Shown in pieces: positions 26,505 through 36,265 of a stretch of 64,000 bases of DNA. Position 1 is the stretch's first letter, and each line of letters begins with the position of its first letter. The position numbers and the translations under genes were made by a program. The notes under the pieces are model-generated. The model saw nothing but the letters and a program-made list of their open reading frames with translations, did not search any database and was not told the DNA's origin. Where the stretch lies: positions 186,001 through 250,000 of the forward strand of contig NZ_AULV01000015.1 of assembly GCF_000422465.1 (NCBI RefSeq), given 5' to 3'. Source of the stretch: Paenibacillus harenae DSM 16969 (GTDB taxonomy: Bacteria; Bacillota; Bacilli; Paenibacillales; Paenibacillaceae).

Positions 26505-28229
26505 CTAAATCTTAAATTGCTTAACCGAGTCGTTCAAATCGACAGATAATGCTGACAGCTGTGTGCTAACCGCAGATATTTCCTGCATGGATGAGCTCTG
26601 CTGTTGCGCCGATGCGGCAACCTCTACCGTCCCGGCTGCTTGCTCTTGGGTTATAGCGGAGATGGATTCCATCGCCCCCGAGATTTGACCGAACGATTGG
26701 TCTACTTTATCCAAAGCGCCGAACATATGATTCGTATGCTCGGTAAACTCCGATACGCCTCCGTAAATTTGTTTGAAGTTCGCATGCGTACCGATAATCC
26801 AAGAATGCCCTTGTTCAACCGCCTTGCTTCCTTCTTCGATGCTTTTCATGACTAACTCGGTGTTCAATTGCGTACTGGATACAAGCTCTGTTACGGATAA
26901 CGCGGCTTGGGCCGATTGCGAAGCAAGCTTCTTGACTTCCCCTGCGACAACTGCAAAACCTCTGCCGAGCTCGCCTACGCGAGCCGCTTCGATTGACGCG
27001 TTCAACGCGAGCAAATTCGTTTGATTGGAGATTTCCGAAATAATGCTGATGATTTCACTGATTTCATTCGAACGTTCACCAAGCGCGGCAGCGGCTTCTT
27101 GCGATTGCCGCATCGCCTGCTTAATCACGTTCATCTGCTCCAGCGTGCGGTCAACGAGACTTTGGCCCTGCTCGGATTGCGCATGCACCTCTGTTGCTAT
27201 GCTTTGAATTTCATTCATCCCGCTTGAAACTTCCTTAATTTCGGTATCGATGTGATGCATAGTCGTATGGCTATACGAGACACTTTGAACGATTTCGTTA
27301 ATGCCGTCCGCCATCCGGCTCGTCGAATCGGCTACCTGCTGCGCACTGCTCGTCGACTCATCCACGGACTGCTTCAGATGCAGGCTTGTATTCGATATGA
27401 GTGCCGACGAAGCCGTCACCTGCTGTATTAAACCCTTCAGACTGAAGATCATGGATTCGAAAGAAACGGCAAGCTTGCCGATTTCGTCTTTGCTTCTTAT
27501 AGCGATCGTCGTCTTCATATCACCCGCGGCGATTTTATCGGCAGCCACCATTAAATTGCGAAGCGGATTCGTAACAACTCTACCGATAATAACCGCAACT
27601 GCGCTGCCGACGGCAAACACGATCAGTGAAATAATGATCGTGGTCGTATTGGAGCTTGCAGCAGTGTCCGGGACAACGGAAGCGTCCAAATCAATGCCGA
27701 GAATACCGTAAGCCTCGCCGGACTCATTGGTCAGTGGAACAAAAATCGATTTATGCGTGCCATACTCGTCATCATAAATAGGGCTGATGACCATTTTCTT
27801 TGCCGTAACGGCTTCTTTCATCTCTTCCGTAAACGGGTAGGGCGTACCAAAGTCGTCCGCAACGCCAGAAAGAATTAATATGCGTTCGTTGTTCTGCGAG
27901 TTCGACAGAATATAAATATTCTCCAGACTGTGAATCTGTTGTACTTTTTCGAGCTCAGATTTGATTAGGGCGTAGTTAGGATCGTCGGTACCCGTTAACT
28001 CTTTGCCGCTCCCCGGAATGGTCTCCAGCGTATTGCTCGCGATCTGGATGTCGGTCGTTAGCCGTTTATCGAATTGCTCGATCAGCTTCTCCGATAGATT
28101 TTGTTGGGACCAGTATCCTGAAGCTGCGAAGGCAGCGCAAGTAACGACCTGCAAGAGCAAGATGCTGATCGCAATTTTGACGGATAAATGCTCTTTATAC
28201 CAGTTAAGATTAAATATAGATTTTTTCAT
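26505..28229 (-). CDS. Methyl-accepting chemotaxis protein
   Basis: A 574-aa chemoreceptor. TM1 spans about 17-36, an extracellular dCache-like sensor about 40-193, TM2 about 195-216, HAMP about 217-270, and the cytoplasmic signalling coiled coil 280-570. Its hairpin tip is clear ([20 protein letters not shown], 399-418). It should signal through CheA/CheW to the flagellar motor. It overlaps the upstream decarboxylase by 20 bases and has its own AGAGGAG before the ATG. Both are therefore behind the c-di-GMP riboswitch, which ties chemoreceptor level to the motile/sessile switch. The ligand is unknown; an amine or amino acid would suit the context. Confidence 0.95.
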   Translation of the reverse strand: MKKSIFNLNWYKEHLSVKIAISILLLQVVTCAAFAASGYWSQQNLSEKLIEQFDKRLTTDIQIASNTLETIPGSGKELTGTDDPNYALIKSELEKVQQIHSLENIYILSNSQNNERILILSGVADDFGTPYPFTEEMKEAVTAKKMVISPIYDDEYGTHKSIFVPLTNESGEAYGILGIDLDASVVPDTAASSNTTTIIISLIVFAVGSAVAVIIGRVVTNPLRNLMVAADKIAAGDMKTTIAIRSKDEIGKLAVSFESMIFSLKGLIQQVTASSALISNTSLHLKQSVDESTSSAQQVADSTSRMADGINEIVQSVSYSHTTMHHIDTEIKEVSSGMNEIQSIATEVHAQSEQGQSLVDRTLEQMNVIKQAMRQSQEAAAALGERSNEISEIISIISEISNQTNLLALNASIEAARVGELGRGFAVVAGEVKKLASQSAQAALSVTELVSSTQLNTELVMKSIEEGSKAVEQGHSWIIGTHANFKQIYGGVSEFTEHTNHMFGALDKVDQSFGQISGAMESISAITQEQAAGTVEVAASAQQQSSSMQEISAVSTQLSALSVDLNDSVKQFKI

Positions 28230-29895
28230 GACTGGACTCCTCTGCTATTATTCGATTGTACTCCTCGTATGTTTCCGCAATCTTTTGCTTTAAGTAACCG
28301 ACGATCTCGCCGGCAGCCGTCACTTTCGTATGGGGCGATATGACGAACAGCTTGCTCGCATAAAGCGCGATTCGTTTGCCGTCGGCCGTAGGTACGTACA
28401 GATGCTTCTTCGTATCGCCGAAAAACATTTTCCCGCGATCTCTTCCCAATATTTCGAAAAGCAATTCGTTCAGCTTATTGTCCGCTTCGATTTCGGCAAG
28501 CGTCCTCGAGCCTTCATATTCGTCCGGAAAGCCGTTGCGGCGATCGGAATATAACCGAAACAGCGTAATAATGCCCGGATTAAGCCGGTTCACGATGACA
28601 GCCTCAGGAATCTCTTTGATCAAGAGAGCTCTGATCGCCGTATTCACCTCTACGAATTGCGCGAGCAGCCTTTGATAACCTTCGATCCCGAACGCCAATA
28701 ACGCGCTGTAAATGCTGATCGAGCTTGCCATTCTCGAGCATTCAAGCGTATAGCTGGTATGATACTGACCGTACCCGCGATGCCCAACGTAAGGCGTTTC
28801 ATCCGGGTCTAGATCGACTAGCTTAAGATCGGAAGCTCGCTTCACCAGAAATAAGCTTGTGGAATAAGGGGTTTGTCCCAGCTTTTGAAAATCGAAGCAT
28901 AACGAATCGGCAAAATGAAGATGCCTGATTTTGTCCTGAATCGCCTGAAGACCTGTTAATGCATCGGACTCGATGTCTAACGGGTTGCTCGCAAAATTAT
29001 AGTTGTTGAAAAACGCAAAAAATCCGCCTAACGCTGAATCTGCATGAATATGAGGTCTATGAATGCCATGCTTTTGCGATAGGGACTCGGCCATCTTATG
29101 TATGTGTTCAAGATTATCGATTCCCATCGCATCCGTAGTGCCTGTCGTCGCTACGATGTAAACCGGAACGCCTCCGTTTGCAATGACGTTCTCCATTTGT
29201 TCCCTCAGATCGTCGACATCCATCGAGCTGTCTTCGTAGGTCCTGATTTTGATCAAGTTATTGCTGCCTATTCCCGCGGCCTCCATCGATTTATACAGGC
29301 TGTAATGGGCGGCTTCCGAGCAAAAGGCATACAAATTATGCGGAACGCCTTTCTTGGCTGCAGATCCATCGATTTTATTGATTGCTAACCGCAATCCCGT
29401 AAAGATCGCTCCCTGGCCGCCCCAAGTCGTATAACCGCCGCTTTCGGCAGGATTGTAGCCCACGAGATCCGACATCATGGCAACCACTTTCACTTCGGCC
29501 TCCGCACCGGCTGGACCGTAGACATCCCATAGATTATTGCCGTTCACCATAAAGGCGGCAATCATGCCAAGTACGCCGGGAATACTGGCCATTGGCAAAA
29601 TATTCGTCAAAAAGTACTTCGTGTGATAGGGATGGGCTTGAAGCAATTGGAGAAGCTCCTCGTTCACTTCATGCAAAGGGCTGCCGCTGACGGGAATTCG
29701 GCTATTGCCCGCAAGTTCTTGATAAAAGTGGGGCCCTCTTTCTTTGTGACCCTTCAAATACACGGACTCTGGGTCCTTCAGCTCGTCTACGCCTGTAACA
29801 ATCTGTCCAATTAAATCAATGAAATGGTTTCTTTGCTCTGCGTTGCCGTCATCACTTGGGAATAAAGCACTAACATCAGTTCGGTTATTGTTCAA
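28210..29895 (-). CDS. PLP-dependent group II amino-acid decarboxylase-like protein
   Basis: A 561-aa fold-type I PLP enzyme. Visible are the coenzyme Lys in [12 protein letters not shown] (K338), the HADSALGG Asp (D286) that contacts the pyridine nitrogen, and H197 in AAHYS that stacks on PLP. The family contains glutamate, aromatic amino-acid and diaminobutyrate decarboxylases. Members longer than 480 residues like this one are often unassigned. The start is TTG at 29895 with AGAGAGGAA about five bases before; no ATG is nearby. It is the first gene behind the GEMM riboswitch and overlaps the chemoreceptor gene. The amine product could be a signal or buffer, which is inference. Confidence 0.9.
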   Translation of the reverse strand: MNNNRTDVSALFPSDDGNAEQRNHFIDLIGQIVTGVDELKDPESVYLKGHKERGPHFYQELAGNSRIPVSGSPLHEVNEELLQLLQAHPYHTKYFLTNILPMASIPGVLGMIAAFMVNGNNLWDVYGPAGAEAEVKVVAMMSDLVGYNPAESGGYTTWGGQGAIFTGLRLAINKIDGSAAKKGVPHNLYAFCSEAAHYSLYKSMEAAGIGSNNLIKIRTYEDSSMDVDDLREQMENVIANGGVPVYIVATTGTTDAMGIDNLEHIHKMAESLSQKHGIHRPHIHADSALGGFFAFFNNYNFASNPLDIESDALTGLQAIQDKIRHLHFADSLCFDFQKLGQTPYSTSLFLVKRASDLKLVDLDPDETPYVGHRGYGQYHTSYTLECSRMASSISIYSALLAFGIEGYQRLLAQFVEVNTAIRALLIKEIPEAVIVNRLNPGIITLFRLYSDRRNGFPDEYEGSRTLAEIEADNKLNELLFEILGRDRGKMFFGDTKKHLYVPTADGKRIALYASKLFVISPHTKVTAAGEIVGYLKQKIAETYEEYNRIIAEESSHEKIYI

Positions 29896-29958
29896 TTATA
29901 TTCCTCTCTCCACCATAGATTTCTCTTTCTCTCTTTTTTAGACAAACAAAATTAGAGC

Positions 29959-29995
29959 AAAAAAGGCATACCTATTTGCGACCACAGGCATACCT
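29959..29995 (-). terminator. Riboswitch-linked intrinsic terminator
   Basis: AGGTATGCCT (29986-29995) pairs with a second AGGTATGCCT (29964-29973) through two G-T pairs, around a 12-base loop, and runs into TTTTTT. It is 64 bases upstream of the decarboxylase start, directly after the aptamer, and is the expected expression platform. Confidence 0.75.
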
Positions 29996-30004
29996 TTGCA
30001 TTAC

Positions 30005-30092
30005 TCTTTGCAACTGGCTGACATTTCTTTGACAAGAAGTAGTCCCTATAGCTTTGCGTCACCACCTTTCGGTGGGTTTGCGATATGAAGTT
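30005..30092 (-). ncRNA. Cyclic-di-GMP-I (GEMM) riboswitch aptamer
   Basis: The minus strand contains, in order, CGCAAACC, a CACC-GAAA-GGTG tetraloop hairpin, GACGCAAAGC, TATAGGGACTA and GTCAGCCAGTTGC. This is the GEMM-I pattern, including the GNRA loop that docks on its receptor and the conserved A and G bases around the ligand site. A terminator follows. It should make the decarboxylase-chemoreceptor operon respond to c-di-GMP. Whether the ligand turns expression on or off cannot be told here. Confidence 0.92.
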
Positions 30093-30106
30093 TTGAAGAG
30101 TAGGCG

Positions 30107-30112
30107 ATTATA
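30107..30112 (-). promoter_or_regulatory. -10 element of the riboswitch transcript
   Basis: TATAAT lies 15 bases before the aptamer. No good -35 hexamer is found at 16-18 bases, so an activator or weak promoter is possible. The 30113-30319 stretch otherwise shows no supported gene. Confidence 0.45.
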
Positions 30113-30319
30113 ATTAGTAAACTTTTACAACGAATAGGAACATTCTACTATTATCCATAAGCGAGGGCAATACCTTCTTACCTTGAAAAAATGTCAATTT
30201 CGTTAAGAAATCGTATATTTGTCCCATTACAGCAAATTTACAGAGACTTTCCGCTCGTTCTTCAGCACATTTTTTATCTAGCAGCGTCTGTGAGACATTA
30301 GGTCGGATTAGGCTGGGAT

Positions 30320-31261
30320 TCACTGTAAGACTGTGTCCGTCGAATATTGAATAAGCTCCTCGGGCACTTTCAGCGGAATGATCAGCTCATTCTCGGTGCT
30401 TCCGTCCTTGGCGCTGTGAACGAACAGAATGAGCATCATATTGGGCTGTGAAGCCTTCTCGTAGCTGACTTCAAATTGAAAACGGCCCCATTCGGGCGCG
30501 CCCATATCGGCCATTTCATGCCCTTCGGCCAAGATGTTATGCCCGTCTTCAAGCGTCCAGCTAAAAGCGGCTTCGAATACACGCGCCTCGCCTTCGACCG
30601 TGAAGGAAGGGCCGGACTCTGTCCCAGGCTCAGGTGAGAATACGCGAAACGCTTCGTTCACTGCAACAGGAGCCGTGATAAGCTTGCCGGTGCGGGCGTC
30701 AATCTGTACGACCGCAGGCTGATCGGCGGTCTCGTGCTCCGCGAGCTCCACGCTCCAAATCCCTTTATCCGCATCCAGCGCGGCATTCTTGACCGCCCTC
30801 GCGAACGTGGATCCGCTGCTCGAATGCAAAGCGGCCTGCACCGCTTCCGATTCGCTAATCATATCGTCTTGCACAGCCTGCGTTTCTTCAAATACGACGA
30901 TTTTAGCGGCATCGGTTTGCGCAGGATACGATTCCCGGACTTCTCCGGTATGCCATGCATCCAGCTGCGCGCCGACCGGAATATTGTCGGGAGACACGCT
31001 TTGACCGCTGCTGTTCTCCAGCACCGTTTGTTCGTTCATCGTGAACCAATACGCATCGATATATGCATTCTCTTCCTTCTCGACGTAAGCCGTAATTAAC
31101 CAGCTGCCCGCTTCTTTCTGTATCAGGCGCCCCTTGTCAATGATCTTGACCGCAGTCGGCTCCTCCCCCGGATTAGCTGAACCGTTGCCCTGCCCGCATG
31201 CCGCCAATAACGACGCCATACAAAGCAAAACGAGTAAAAGCGACCCCTTCCGTTTCCCCAT
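30320..31261 (-). CDS. Lipoprotein with a C-terminal Gmad2-like domain
   Basis: 313 aa. The signal ends in LLAAC with acylated C22. Residues about 35-110 form a DUF3221-like beta segment (VKIIDKGRLI, WLITAYVEKEE). About 130-200 resembles a PepSY-like region (VVQIDARTGKLI). About 210-305 (FRVFSPEPG, VEGEARVFEAAFSW, GRFQFEVSYE) matches the Gmad2 immunoglobulin-like domain found in spore-germination and cell-envelope proteins. AAGGAG precedes ATG 31261. It is likely anchored on the outer face of the membrane. Role unknown; it appears to be a single-gene unit. Confidence 0.75.
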   Translation of the reverse strand: MGKRKGSLLLVLLCMASLLAACGQGNGSANPGEEPTAVKIIDKGRLIQKEAGSWLITAYVEKEENAYIDAYWFTMNEQTVLENSSGQSVSPDNIPVGAQLDAWHTGEVRESYPAQTDAAKIVVFEETQAVQDDMISESEAVQAALHSSSGSTFARAVKNAALDADKGIWSVELAEHETADQPAVVQIDARTGKLITAPVAVNEAFRVFSPEPGTESGPSFTVEGEARVFEAAFSWTLEDGHNILAEGHEMADMGAPEWGRFQFEVSYEKASQPNMMLILFVHSAKDGSTENELIIPLKVPEELIQYSTDTVLQ

Positions 31262-31324
31262 GCATCTCAGCTCCTTTGAAGGGTAAGACGCAGCATAAGC
31301 GGCAAAGGTTTCAGAGGAACAGCG

Positions 31325-31356
31325 GAAAAACGCAGAACCGTTATTGGCTCTGCGTT
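31325..31356 (-). terminator. Intrinsic terminator of the alpha/beta hydrolase gene
   Basis: AACGCAGA (31329-31336) pairs with TCTGCGTT (31349-31356), extended by inner pairs, and followed by TTTTT on the minus strand. Confidence 0.7.
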
Positions 31357-31410
31357 TCTTTTGGATAAGTCCAGCGCGCTCTCACTCCGAATGAATAATT
31401 AGTTCCTTTG

Positions 31411-32262
31411 TTAGCGGGTACGATAAGATAACGTGGTATGATTGGAAATCGCGTCTATGATCGTATCCCAGTCTTTATGGTGAAGCTCATGACCGGTCCC
31501 CTCCAGAGTCAGTAAAACCGCTTTGGGAATAGCGCGGGCAAGAGCGACTCCATGTTCATAAGGTATAATCGGATCCTCCGTGCCGTGAATAACCAGAGCG
31601 GGGACATCGATGTCGCCTGTTCGTACCAAATAGGTTTCTCCCCCCGTCACCATGCCGTGATTGTTCATGCTCGCCATATTGCGGCTTCTTTTGACTTCTT
31701 CTGCAGCTAAATCATATATTCTTTTCTCATCGAACGGATGCTTAGAACCCGCGAGAATTTCCCATTTGCCTACCGTAAAAGTAATGACCGCTGCAACATT
31801 CCTCCAATCTGTGGCCGCCGCCTTGGAGAAATAATCCATTATCTTATCTTCCATCGGCGGGAGGCCTGGGGCGAAATTCGAAGTAGAGAGCAGCGAAACG
31901 GTCAAAACTCTTTCTGGATGACGCAAAGCCAGAATTTGAGTCAGCATGCCGCCCATAGAGATGCCTACAATATGGGCTTGTGCGATTCCAAAATGATCGA
32001 GGATACGGGTCGCATCGTCAGCCATATCTTCAAAGGTGTATTCGGGATTGCCGGGTTCATAGGTGACGGACCGACCGACGTCACGATTATCGTAGCGAAT
32101 GTTAAAGTATCCTTTGGCGGCTAGGCGCCGGCAGAAGTCTTCTTCCCACCAAACCATGGACGCTTGAGCACCCATGATCAGTAATATAGCCGGGTGTTCC
32201 GGGTTGCCGAAGCTTTCGGCACAAAGTTCGATTCCATTTACTTCAAATAATTGTTCGCTCAT
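31411..32262 (-). CDS. Alpha/beta hydrolase (esterase-like)
   Basis: A 283-aa cytoplasmic alpha/beta hydrolase. The nucleophile elbow GISMGG holds S102, the acid is likely the Asp of GTEDPIIP, and the base His lies in GTGHELHH near the C-terminus. The NRDVGRS block resembles RdmC/aclacinomycin methylesterase-type esterases. ATG 32262 is chosen because GGGGAGAGA precedes it by about seven bases. A longer reading to 32394 crosses a terminator hairpin and gives a nonsensical hydrophobic extension. It is an isolated gene with its own terminator; substrate unknown. Confidence 0.85.
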   Translation of the reverse strand: MSEQLFEVNGIELCAESFGNPEHPAILLIMGAQASMVWWEEDFCRRLAAKGYFNIRYDNRDVGRSVTYEPGNPEYTFEDMADDATRILDHFGIAQAHIVGISMGGMLTQILALRHPERVLTVSLLSTSNFAPGLPPMEDKIMDYFSKAAATDWRNVAAVITFTVGKWEILAGSKHPFDEKRIYDLAAEEVKRSRNMASMNNHGMVTGGETYLVRTGDIDVPALVIHGTEDPIIPYEHGVALARAIPKAVLLTLEGTGHELHHKDWDTIIDAISNHTTLSYRTR

Positions 32263-32292
32263 TGCAAGATCTCTCCCCACTGTTATAAAAAT

Positions 32293-32318
32293 AAAAAACA
32301 CAGGCCGGCTGCCTGTGT
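32293..32318 (-). terminator. Terminator just upstream of the alpha/beta hydrolase gene
   Basis: ACACAGGC pairs with GCCTGTGT, followed by TTTTTTATTTTT on the minus strand, 30 bases before the hydrolase start. It could end an upstream transcript or work as an attenuator. Confidence 0.7.
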
Positions 32319-32423
32319 TCAAGTAATCGAAAAAGAATGGAGTGATGGTGTTACGAATACCTCGTTGACGAACCGAATACATGTCAAAAAACAAACAACA
32401 TGTATCTTGATCTCAGTCGATCA

Positions 32424-32564
32424 CTAATTGGGAATGTAAGCGATCATCTTTAAACCGGGTACCGTGGAGGCAGACCATTCTTCGATTACTATGCGCACAA
32501 TATAGCCAATCAGAATTACTCTTCTAACTGTGCAAATGTAGATCGAAAAATTAGTTTGCCACAC
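32424..32564 (-). CDS. Possible 46-codon small ORF
   Basis: A GTG start four bases after GGAGGG opens 46 codons ending TAG. The product is hydrophobic in its first half and contains EEWSASTVPG. It lies in a 440-base gap between the DUF1292 gene and the hydrolase, followed by the stem ATACATGT/ACATGTAT and then the terminator at 32293. I recognise no family; the ORF may be chance. Confidence 0.2.
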   Translation of the reverse strand: MWQTNFSIYICTVRRVILIGYIVRIVIEEWSASTVPGLKMIAYIPN

Positions 32565-32708
32565 GCAACCCTCCGTCCAAAATGAATTAATCGTATCTTA
32601 GCACAGGTTTTTGTTACCTGTCAATCGTTGGTAAAAACAATGCATTTAAAGCCCACAACAGTTGATGGCGCTGTTTATTGGGATTGATATCAGAAAAAAT
32701 TCTTCCCC

Positions 32709-32978
32709 TTATCTTTCCTCTAAAGCTGCTTCAAAAGCCGATGAAACTTTTTCAAATACCTCATCATTCTCGATCACCGAAAGCTCCTCATTCTCGTTGA
32801 CCTGCAGAAAGAATACATCTAGATCCTCTTTTTCATTCTCCCCTTCCTCAAGCTCATCCAAGTATGCAACTGCTACATAATGTTGGTTCTCCAAATCCAG
32901 AGAACCCAACACCTCGACCTCTTGTTCAGCTCCCTCATCGTCCACCAACGTGAGAACTTCACCGTTTTCAATCATCAT
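32709..32978 (-). CDS. DUF1292-family protein (YrzB-like)
   Basis: 89 aa, very acidic, with the DUF1292 pattern: an N-terminal EVLTLVDDEGAEQEVEVLG strand region, YVAVAYLD, and DVFFLQV. Members are small cytoplasmic Bacillota proteins with unknown role. GGGAGGG precedes the ATG by six bases; a second ATG follows immediately. It stands alone here instead of next to the RNase-YqgF-type genes it often accompanies. Confidence 0.88.
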   Translation of the reverse strand: MMIENGEVLTLVDDEGAEQEVEVLGSLDLENQHYVAVAYLDELEEGENEKEDLDVFFLQVNENEELSVIENDEVFEKVSSAFEAALEER

Positions 32979-33129
32979 ATTTAGCCCTCCCTCGTTGTAA
33001 GACCTACTATTCTGATATATTTTTTCACAAATTTTTTAAAAAAATTCGTTAAATGCCGAGAAAACGGTAACCATTTTGGAAAAAGATACCGATATCGTAC
33101 CGAGGGGATTTATCATTCCTTCATTCGCT

Positions 33130-33471
33130 TCATTGACCAGACCGCGATTCTAATTTATTAGCTAATTCATCTGCTTGCTTCATAAAAGAATCCATACTTA
33201 CACTTATTGAAATATTTAACCCTAATCCTGCGCCACGAAGTATTTCTCGCAGCTCTTCAAAATTCATTTTATCCGCTTCGGTTAAAACAACGAAACTATA
33301 CAAATCGTTATTAGGATATTGGTTTAATTTAGAATACAAATGATGCAGAATTTTCTTATCACTCTTAGAAAGCGTTCCTAATTGTTCACCCGTAGTCATA
33401 CCAAGCCAAATTCCGTTCAATACATCTCCTAATTCAGTTGTAACCAAGTTGGGTTCAGACCTCAATCTCAT
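33130..33471 (-). CDS. Hypothetical 113-aa protein coupled to the DUF3995-like gene
   Basis: No family recognised. It is a soluble alpha/beta-looking protein with a helix-rich C-terminus (MDSFMKQADELANKLES). ATG 33471 overlaps the stop of the previous gene as ATGA, which supports translational coupling. The longer reading to 33555 would lie inside that gene. A+T content is higher than in the sugar operons. Confidence 0.6.
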   Translation of the reverse strand: MRLRSEPNLVTTELGDVLNGIWLGMTTGEQLGTLSKSDKKILHHLYSKLNQYPNNDLYSFVVLTEADKMNFEELREILRGAGLGLNISISVSMDSFMKQADELANKLESRSGQ

Positions 33472-33941
33472 TCCCCTTTGCGATGTTCGAAAAATGCAGC
33501 AAAGCCAAGCGAGATTCCCCAGCCAAGGAACAGTGCATACCATACGTATCCCCATGCTGCCATCGGGCTTGCATCTTGTTCTACGAAAGAGGGAGCGGAC
33601 ACGACACGTCCGATTGCAAATTGAAACTTCAGAACAAAGTAGCTAAAGCCCCATGCGGATAATCCAATACATCCGATCCATGCGGGAATGATCTTCAACC
33701 TCCTCGGCAGCTTATCTCCCCACTTATACACGAACGACAGGCTGAATAGGGCGGCAAGCACGGCCATCGCTCCCATAAACCAATAACCGATTACTCGCGA
33801 TAATAATTCGTCTGGCACCTTTGCAAAGTCTCCCGGGAAACCGAATGAAAACCCCAAGCCCCACCAAAAGTGCGGAAGCGCATATAACAGCCCGCATATG
33901 CACGCAATATAGCCTGCCCAATTTCTTTTCTTAACGTTCAT
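33468..33941 (-). CDS. DUF3995-like four-helix membrane protein
   Basis: 157 aa with four hydrophobic segments at about 9-28, 50-70, 86-104 and 127-148. The start GYIACICGLLYALPHFWWGLG and the late WGYVWYALFLGWGI resemble DUF3995 membrane proteins. ATG 33941 has GAGGTG six bases before; earlier in-frame starts at 33947 and 33950 are too near it. Function unknown. Confidence 0.7.
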   Translation of the reverse strand: MNVKKRNWAGYIACICGLLYALPHFWWGLGFSFGFPGDFAKVPDELLSRVIGYWFMGAMAVLAALFSLSFVYKWGDKLPRRLKIIPAWIGCIGLSAWGFSYFVLKFQFAIGRVVSAPSFVEQDASPMAAWGYVWYALFLGWGISLGFAAFFEHRKGE

Positions 33942-34017
33942 TCTCATCACCTCAGCAGCTATCTTAACATCCTAAGATTGGCTTTTAGGTGACCTCAAGT
34001 TTAAGCTTTGTTTAATT

Positions 34018-35340
34018 TTAAGTACGGATATATACAGTCGTTCCGATGTTCTCGGAGTCGATCTTCCACTGCAAATTCATATCTTTAATCATTAATGACA
34101 CAATGGACAGACCGATTTCCGCTCCTTTCGCACCTGAGCGGTACGCAATGCCGGGACCATGGTCTCGGATTGCTACTACCATTTCACCCTCCTGCTCGCA
34201 GCAGAAGATGCCGATATATCGCCCCGTCTTGGCGTGTCTGATCACATTCTGAAACAAATTATCGACTATGACGCGGAACCAGAATGGGTCAATGCGCCAT
34301 GTTACGGGTTGCTCCGGCAGATCAATTTCGACTTCCAGACCTTCCTCTTCAAAGACCGGATACCAGTCGGCGGCCGCATTGCGAAGCTCTTCCAGTATGT
34401 CGGTGTCCTTTATTTCCATCGGATATTTACCTGCGGATAATAAAGTGTACGACAGAAGATTGTCCATCAGCTTTCCGATATCGTCCAGTTTTCTATTTAT
34501 GATACGTAACGAACCGTGAGACGGATCAGAAGGCCTTTTGAGGAGGGTATGCACATGCTGCCTTATTACCGTTAACGGCGTTCGCAGATCATGAGACAAA
34601 TTAGCAACCAGCTGCTTGCGCAACTCCTCCTCCTGTTTTTCGCTCTCCCTCATCGACTTCAGTTGACTGCTCATCGTGTTGAAGGCTAGTTCCAACCTTC
34701 CGATTTCATCATTCTTACCGGGGATAATACCACTAGGGATGCCGCTTTCCCCTTTCACGGTCATTGCCGCTTCCAACCGGACCAGTCTTATACGGATACG
34801 ATAGAAGAATAAGAATGAGACAAGCAATAGCAGCGCATATACCGCTATCATCAAGGAAATCAATGCGGCATTCCGATAGGGTGGAATATCGGCTATGGAA
34901 GTTAGCGCACGTGGAAAACGAATCGTCATAAATCCGTTTCGCACGTCGCCGCTAAGCAGAGCCGTGAACGTCAGTTGATCCTTCTGTCCCGTCTGGCTCG
35001 CGAAAGCAATTACGTCGGAATATGTCCATCGCTCAGGTATATCGACTGGATGTTCGCCAATCGACCAGGTCAATCGATCACTGTCTACCCAGAATGCCTC
35101 CGTTCCGGGGTACCGATCGACAAGAATTTGCAATCGCGCTTTCACGCGTTCGGGGGGCACATCCTTTAATAATCCGGCTTCGAGTCGCCACTCGCGTTCA
35201 ATTTCAACAGGATCGAGCAAGCTATTACTATTTGAAATATAATTCGGCAAATAAAATAAAGCAGGTATAAGCGGAAAAATAATCAATGCAAGCAAAATCA
35301 GAAGCAGATATCGAACAAGTAATGATCTCCCCTTCATCAT
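34018..35340 (-). CDS. Sensor histidine kinase, HAMP type
   Basis: 440 aa. TM1 about 10-30, extracellular sensor about 31-157, TM2 about 158-180, HAMP about 181-235, HisKA with phosphorylated H250 (NLSHDLRTPL), and an HATPase_c domain with DHGPGI as G1 box. The G2 region (GAKGAEIGLSIV) is shorter than usual. It overlaps the response-regulator stop (TTATGATG), so both are made together. The stimulus is unknown; the neighbouring DUF3995-like pair and glycosyltransferase are possible targets. Confidence 0.92.
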   Translation of the reverse strand: MMKGRSLLVRYLLLILLALIIFPLIPALFYLPNYISNSNSLLDPVEIEREWRLEAGLLKDVPPERVKARLQILVDRYPGTEAFWVDSDRLTWSIGEHPVDIPERWTYSDVIAFASQTGQKDQLTFTALLSGDVRNGFMTIRFPRALTSIADIPPYRNAALISLMIAVYALLLLVSFLFFYRIRIRLVRLEAAMTVKGESGIPSGIIPGKNDEIGRLELAFNTMSSQLKSMRESEKQEEELRKQLVANLSHDLRTPLTVIRQHVHTLLKRPSDPSHGSLRIINRKLDDIGKLMDNLLSYTLLSAGKYPMEIKDTDILEELRNAAADWYPVFEEEGLEVEIDLPEQPVTWRIDPFWFRVIVDNLFQNVIRHAKTGRYIGIFCCEQEGEMVVAIRDHGPGIAYRSGAKGAEIGLSIVSLMIKDMNLQWKIDSENIGTTVYIRT

Positions 35341-36011
35341 AACTTGACCCGGTAGCCAACGCCACGTATCGTTTCAATAAGGATCGGATGGCCGGGATCG
35401 ATCTCAAGTTTCTCTCGAAGGTGGCGAATATGCACCATCAGTGTTTTGTCGCCTTCCATATAAGGTTCTCCCCAGACCGATTCATACAGCCTCTTCTTGG
35501 TGAGAATGCGGTTGGCATTCTGGAACAGCTCCATGAAAATATGGTATTGTTTCCCGGTCAGGACGATATCGGTTCCCGTCTGGGAATTCATAATTCGGTT
35601 TGACTCTTTGTCGATTTGGATATGGCCCAATTGGATGCGATCCGTCGAGGCGTCTCCCTTGCGGCGTATTAATATTTTGATGCGAGCACATAACTCATCT
35701 GGATGAAACGGTTTGGTCATATAGTCGTCAGCGAATGCCAGTCCTTGAAGCTTATCCTCGATGGACGTTCTGGCCGTCAGCATTAATATCGGCGTACTCG
35801 GATGCCTCTTCTTGATACGAAGACCGACCGAATAGCCATCCAATCCGGGTAGCATAACGTCAAGAATCACAAGATCAACCCGTGGCAGGTCATCTGTAAG
35901 CTCATGCTCTGATTTTAGCCATTCAACAAGATAACCGTTCTGGGACAGATAATCCGTGAGCCAGGAACCAATCTCCAAGTCATCTTCAATGTACAGGATT
36001 TTTGGAGGCAT
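35337..36011 (-). CDS. OmpR/PhoB-family response regulator
   Basis: 224 aa. The receiver (1-120) has the acidic pocket ED at 9-11 and the phospho-acceptor D51 (VILDVMLPG) with K in YMTKPF. The winged-helix DNA-binding domain (about 128-224) ends in IRGVGYRVKL. AAGGAGAG precedes ATG 36011. It is the first gene of the pair with the sensor kinase. The 36012-36265 gap upstream shows no clear promoter; a 61-codon ORF there lacks support. Confidence 0.93.
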   Translation of the reverse strand: MPPKILYIEDDLEIGSWLTDYLSQNGYLVEWLKSEHELTDDLPRVDLVILDVMLPGLDGYSVGLRIKKRHPSTPILMLTARTSIEDKLQGLAFADDYMTKPFHPDELCARIKILIRRKGDASTDRIQLGHIQIDKESNRIMNSQTGTDIVLTGKQYHIFMELFQNANRILTKKRLYESVWGEPYMEGDKTLMVHIRHLREKLEIDPGHPILIETIRGVGYRVKL

Positions 36012-36265
36012 ATTTCTCTCCTTCCGGTAATATCACAAAAGCTTTGTGGATGTCCGTTTCAATTTGTTGGCGAGAGTAAGGGTCAATCGCTTTAGCCTAA
36101 TATGGCTTCCCTGTAAAATATTCGCTTTCCTACTGAAGGATCCTCCATTTCCTAATGTTGCTTTGCCGCAAGAATGATCATGAATACCGCAGCTAATAAA
36201 CTCTTGGTTGCTTGTCATTTCTTAACTTCGCCTACTGTGATTGGATTCGTGTGATCGCCTCTTTC

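Noticed and set aside
30114..30323. 69-codon minus-strand ORF after the Gmad2-like lipoprotein gene
   Set aside because: GTG start without ribosome-binding site, no recognisable family, and it runs up to the riboswitch promoter.
32300..32600. T-box, TPP or SAM riboswitch in the gap before the hydrolase
   Set aside because: Only scattered short matches such as ACTGAGA; the required conserved core arrangement is absent.
36033..36218. 61-codon minus-strand ORF upstream of the response regulator
   Set aside because: Weak ribosome-binding site, no family resemblance, composition like translated leader DNA.
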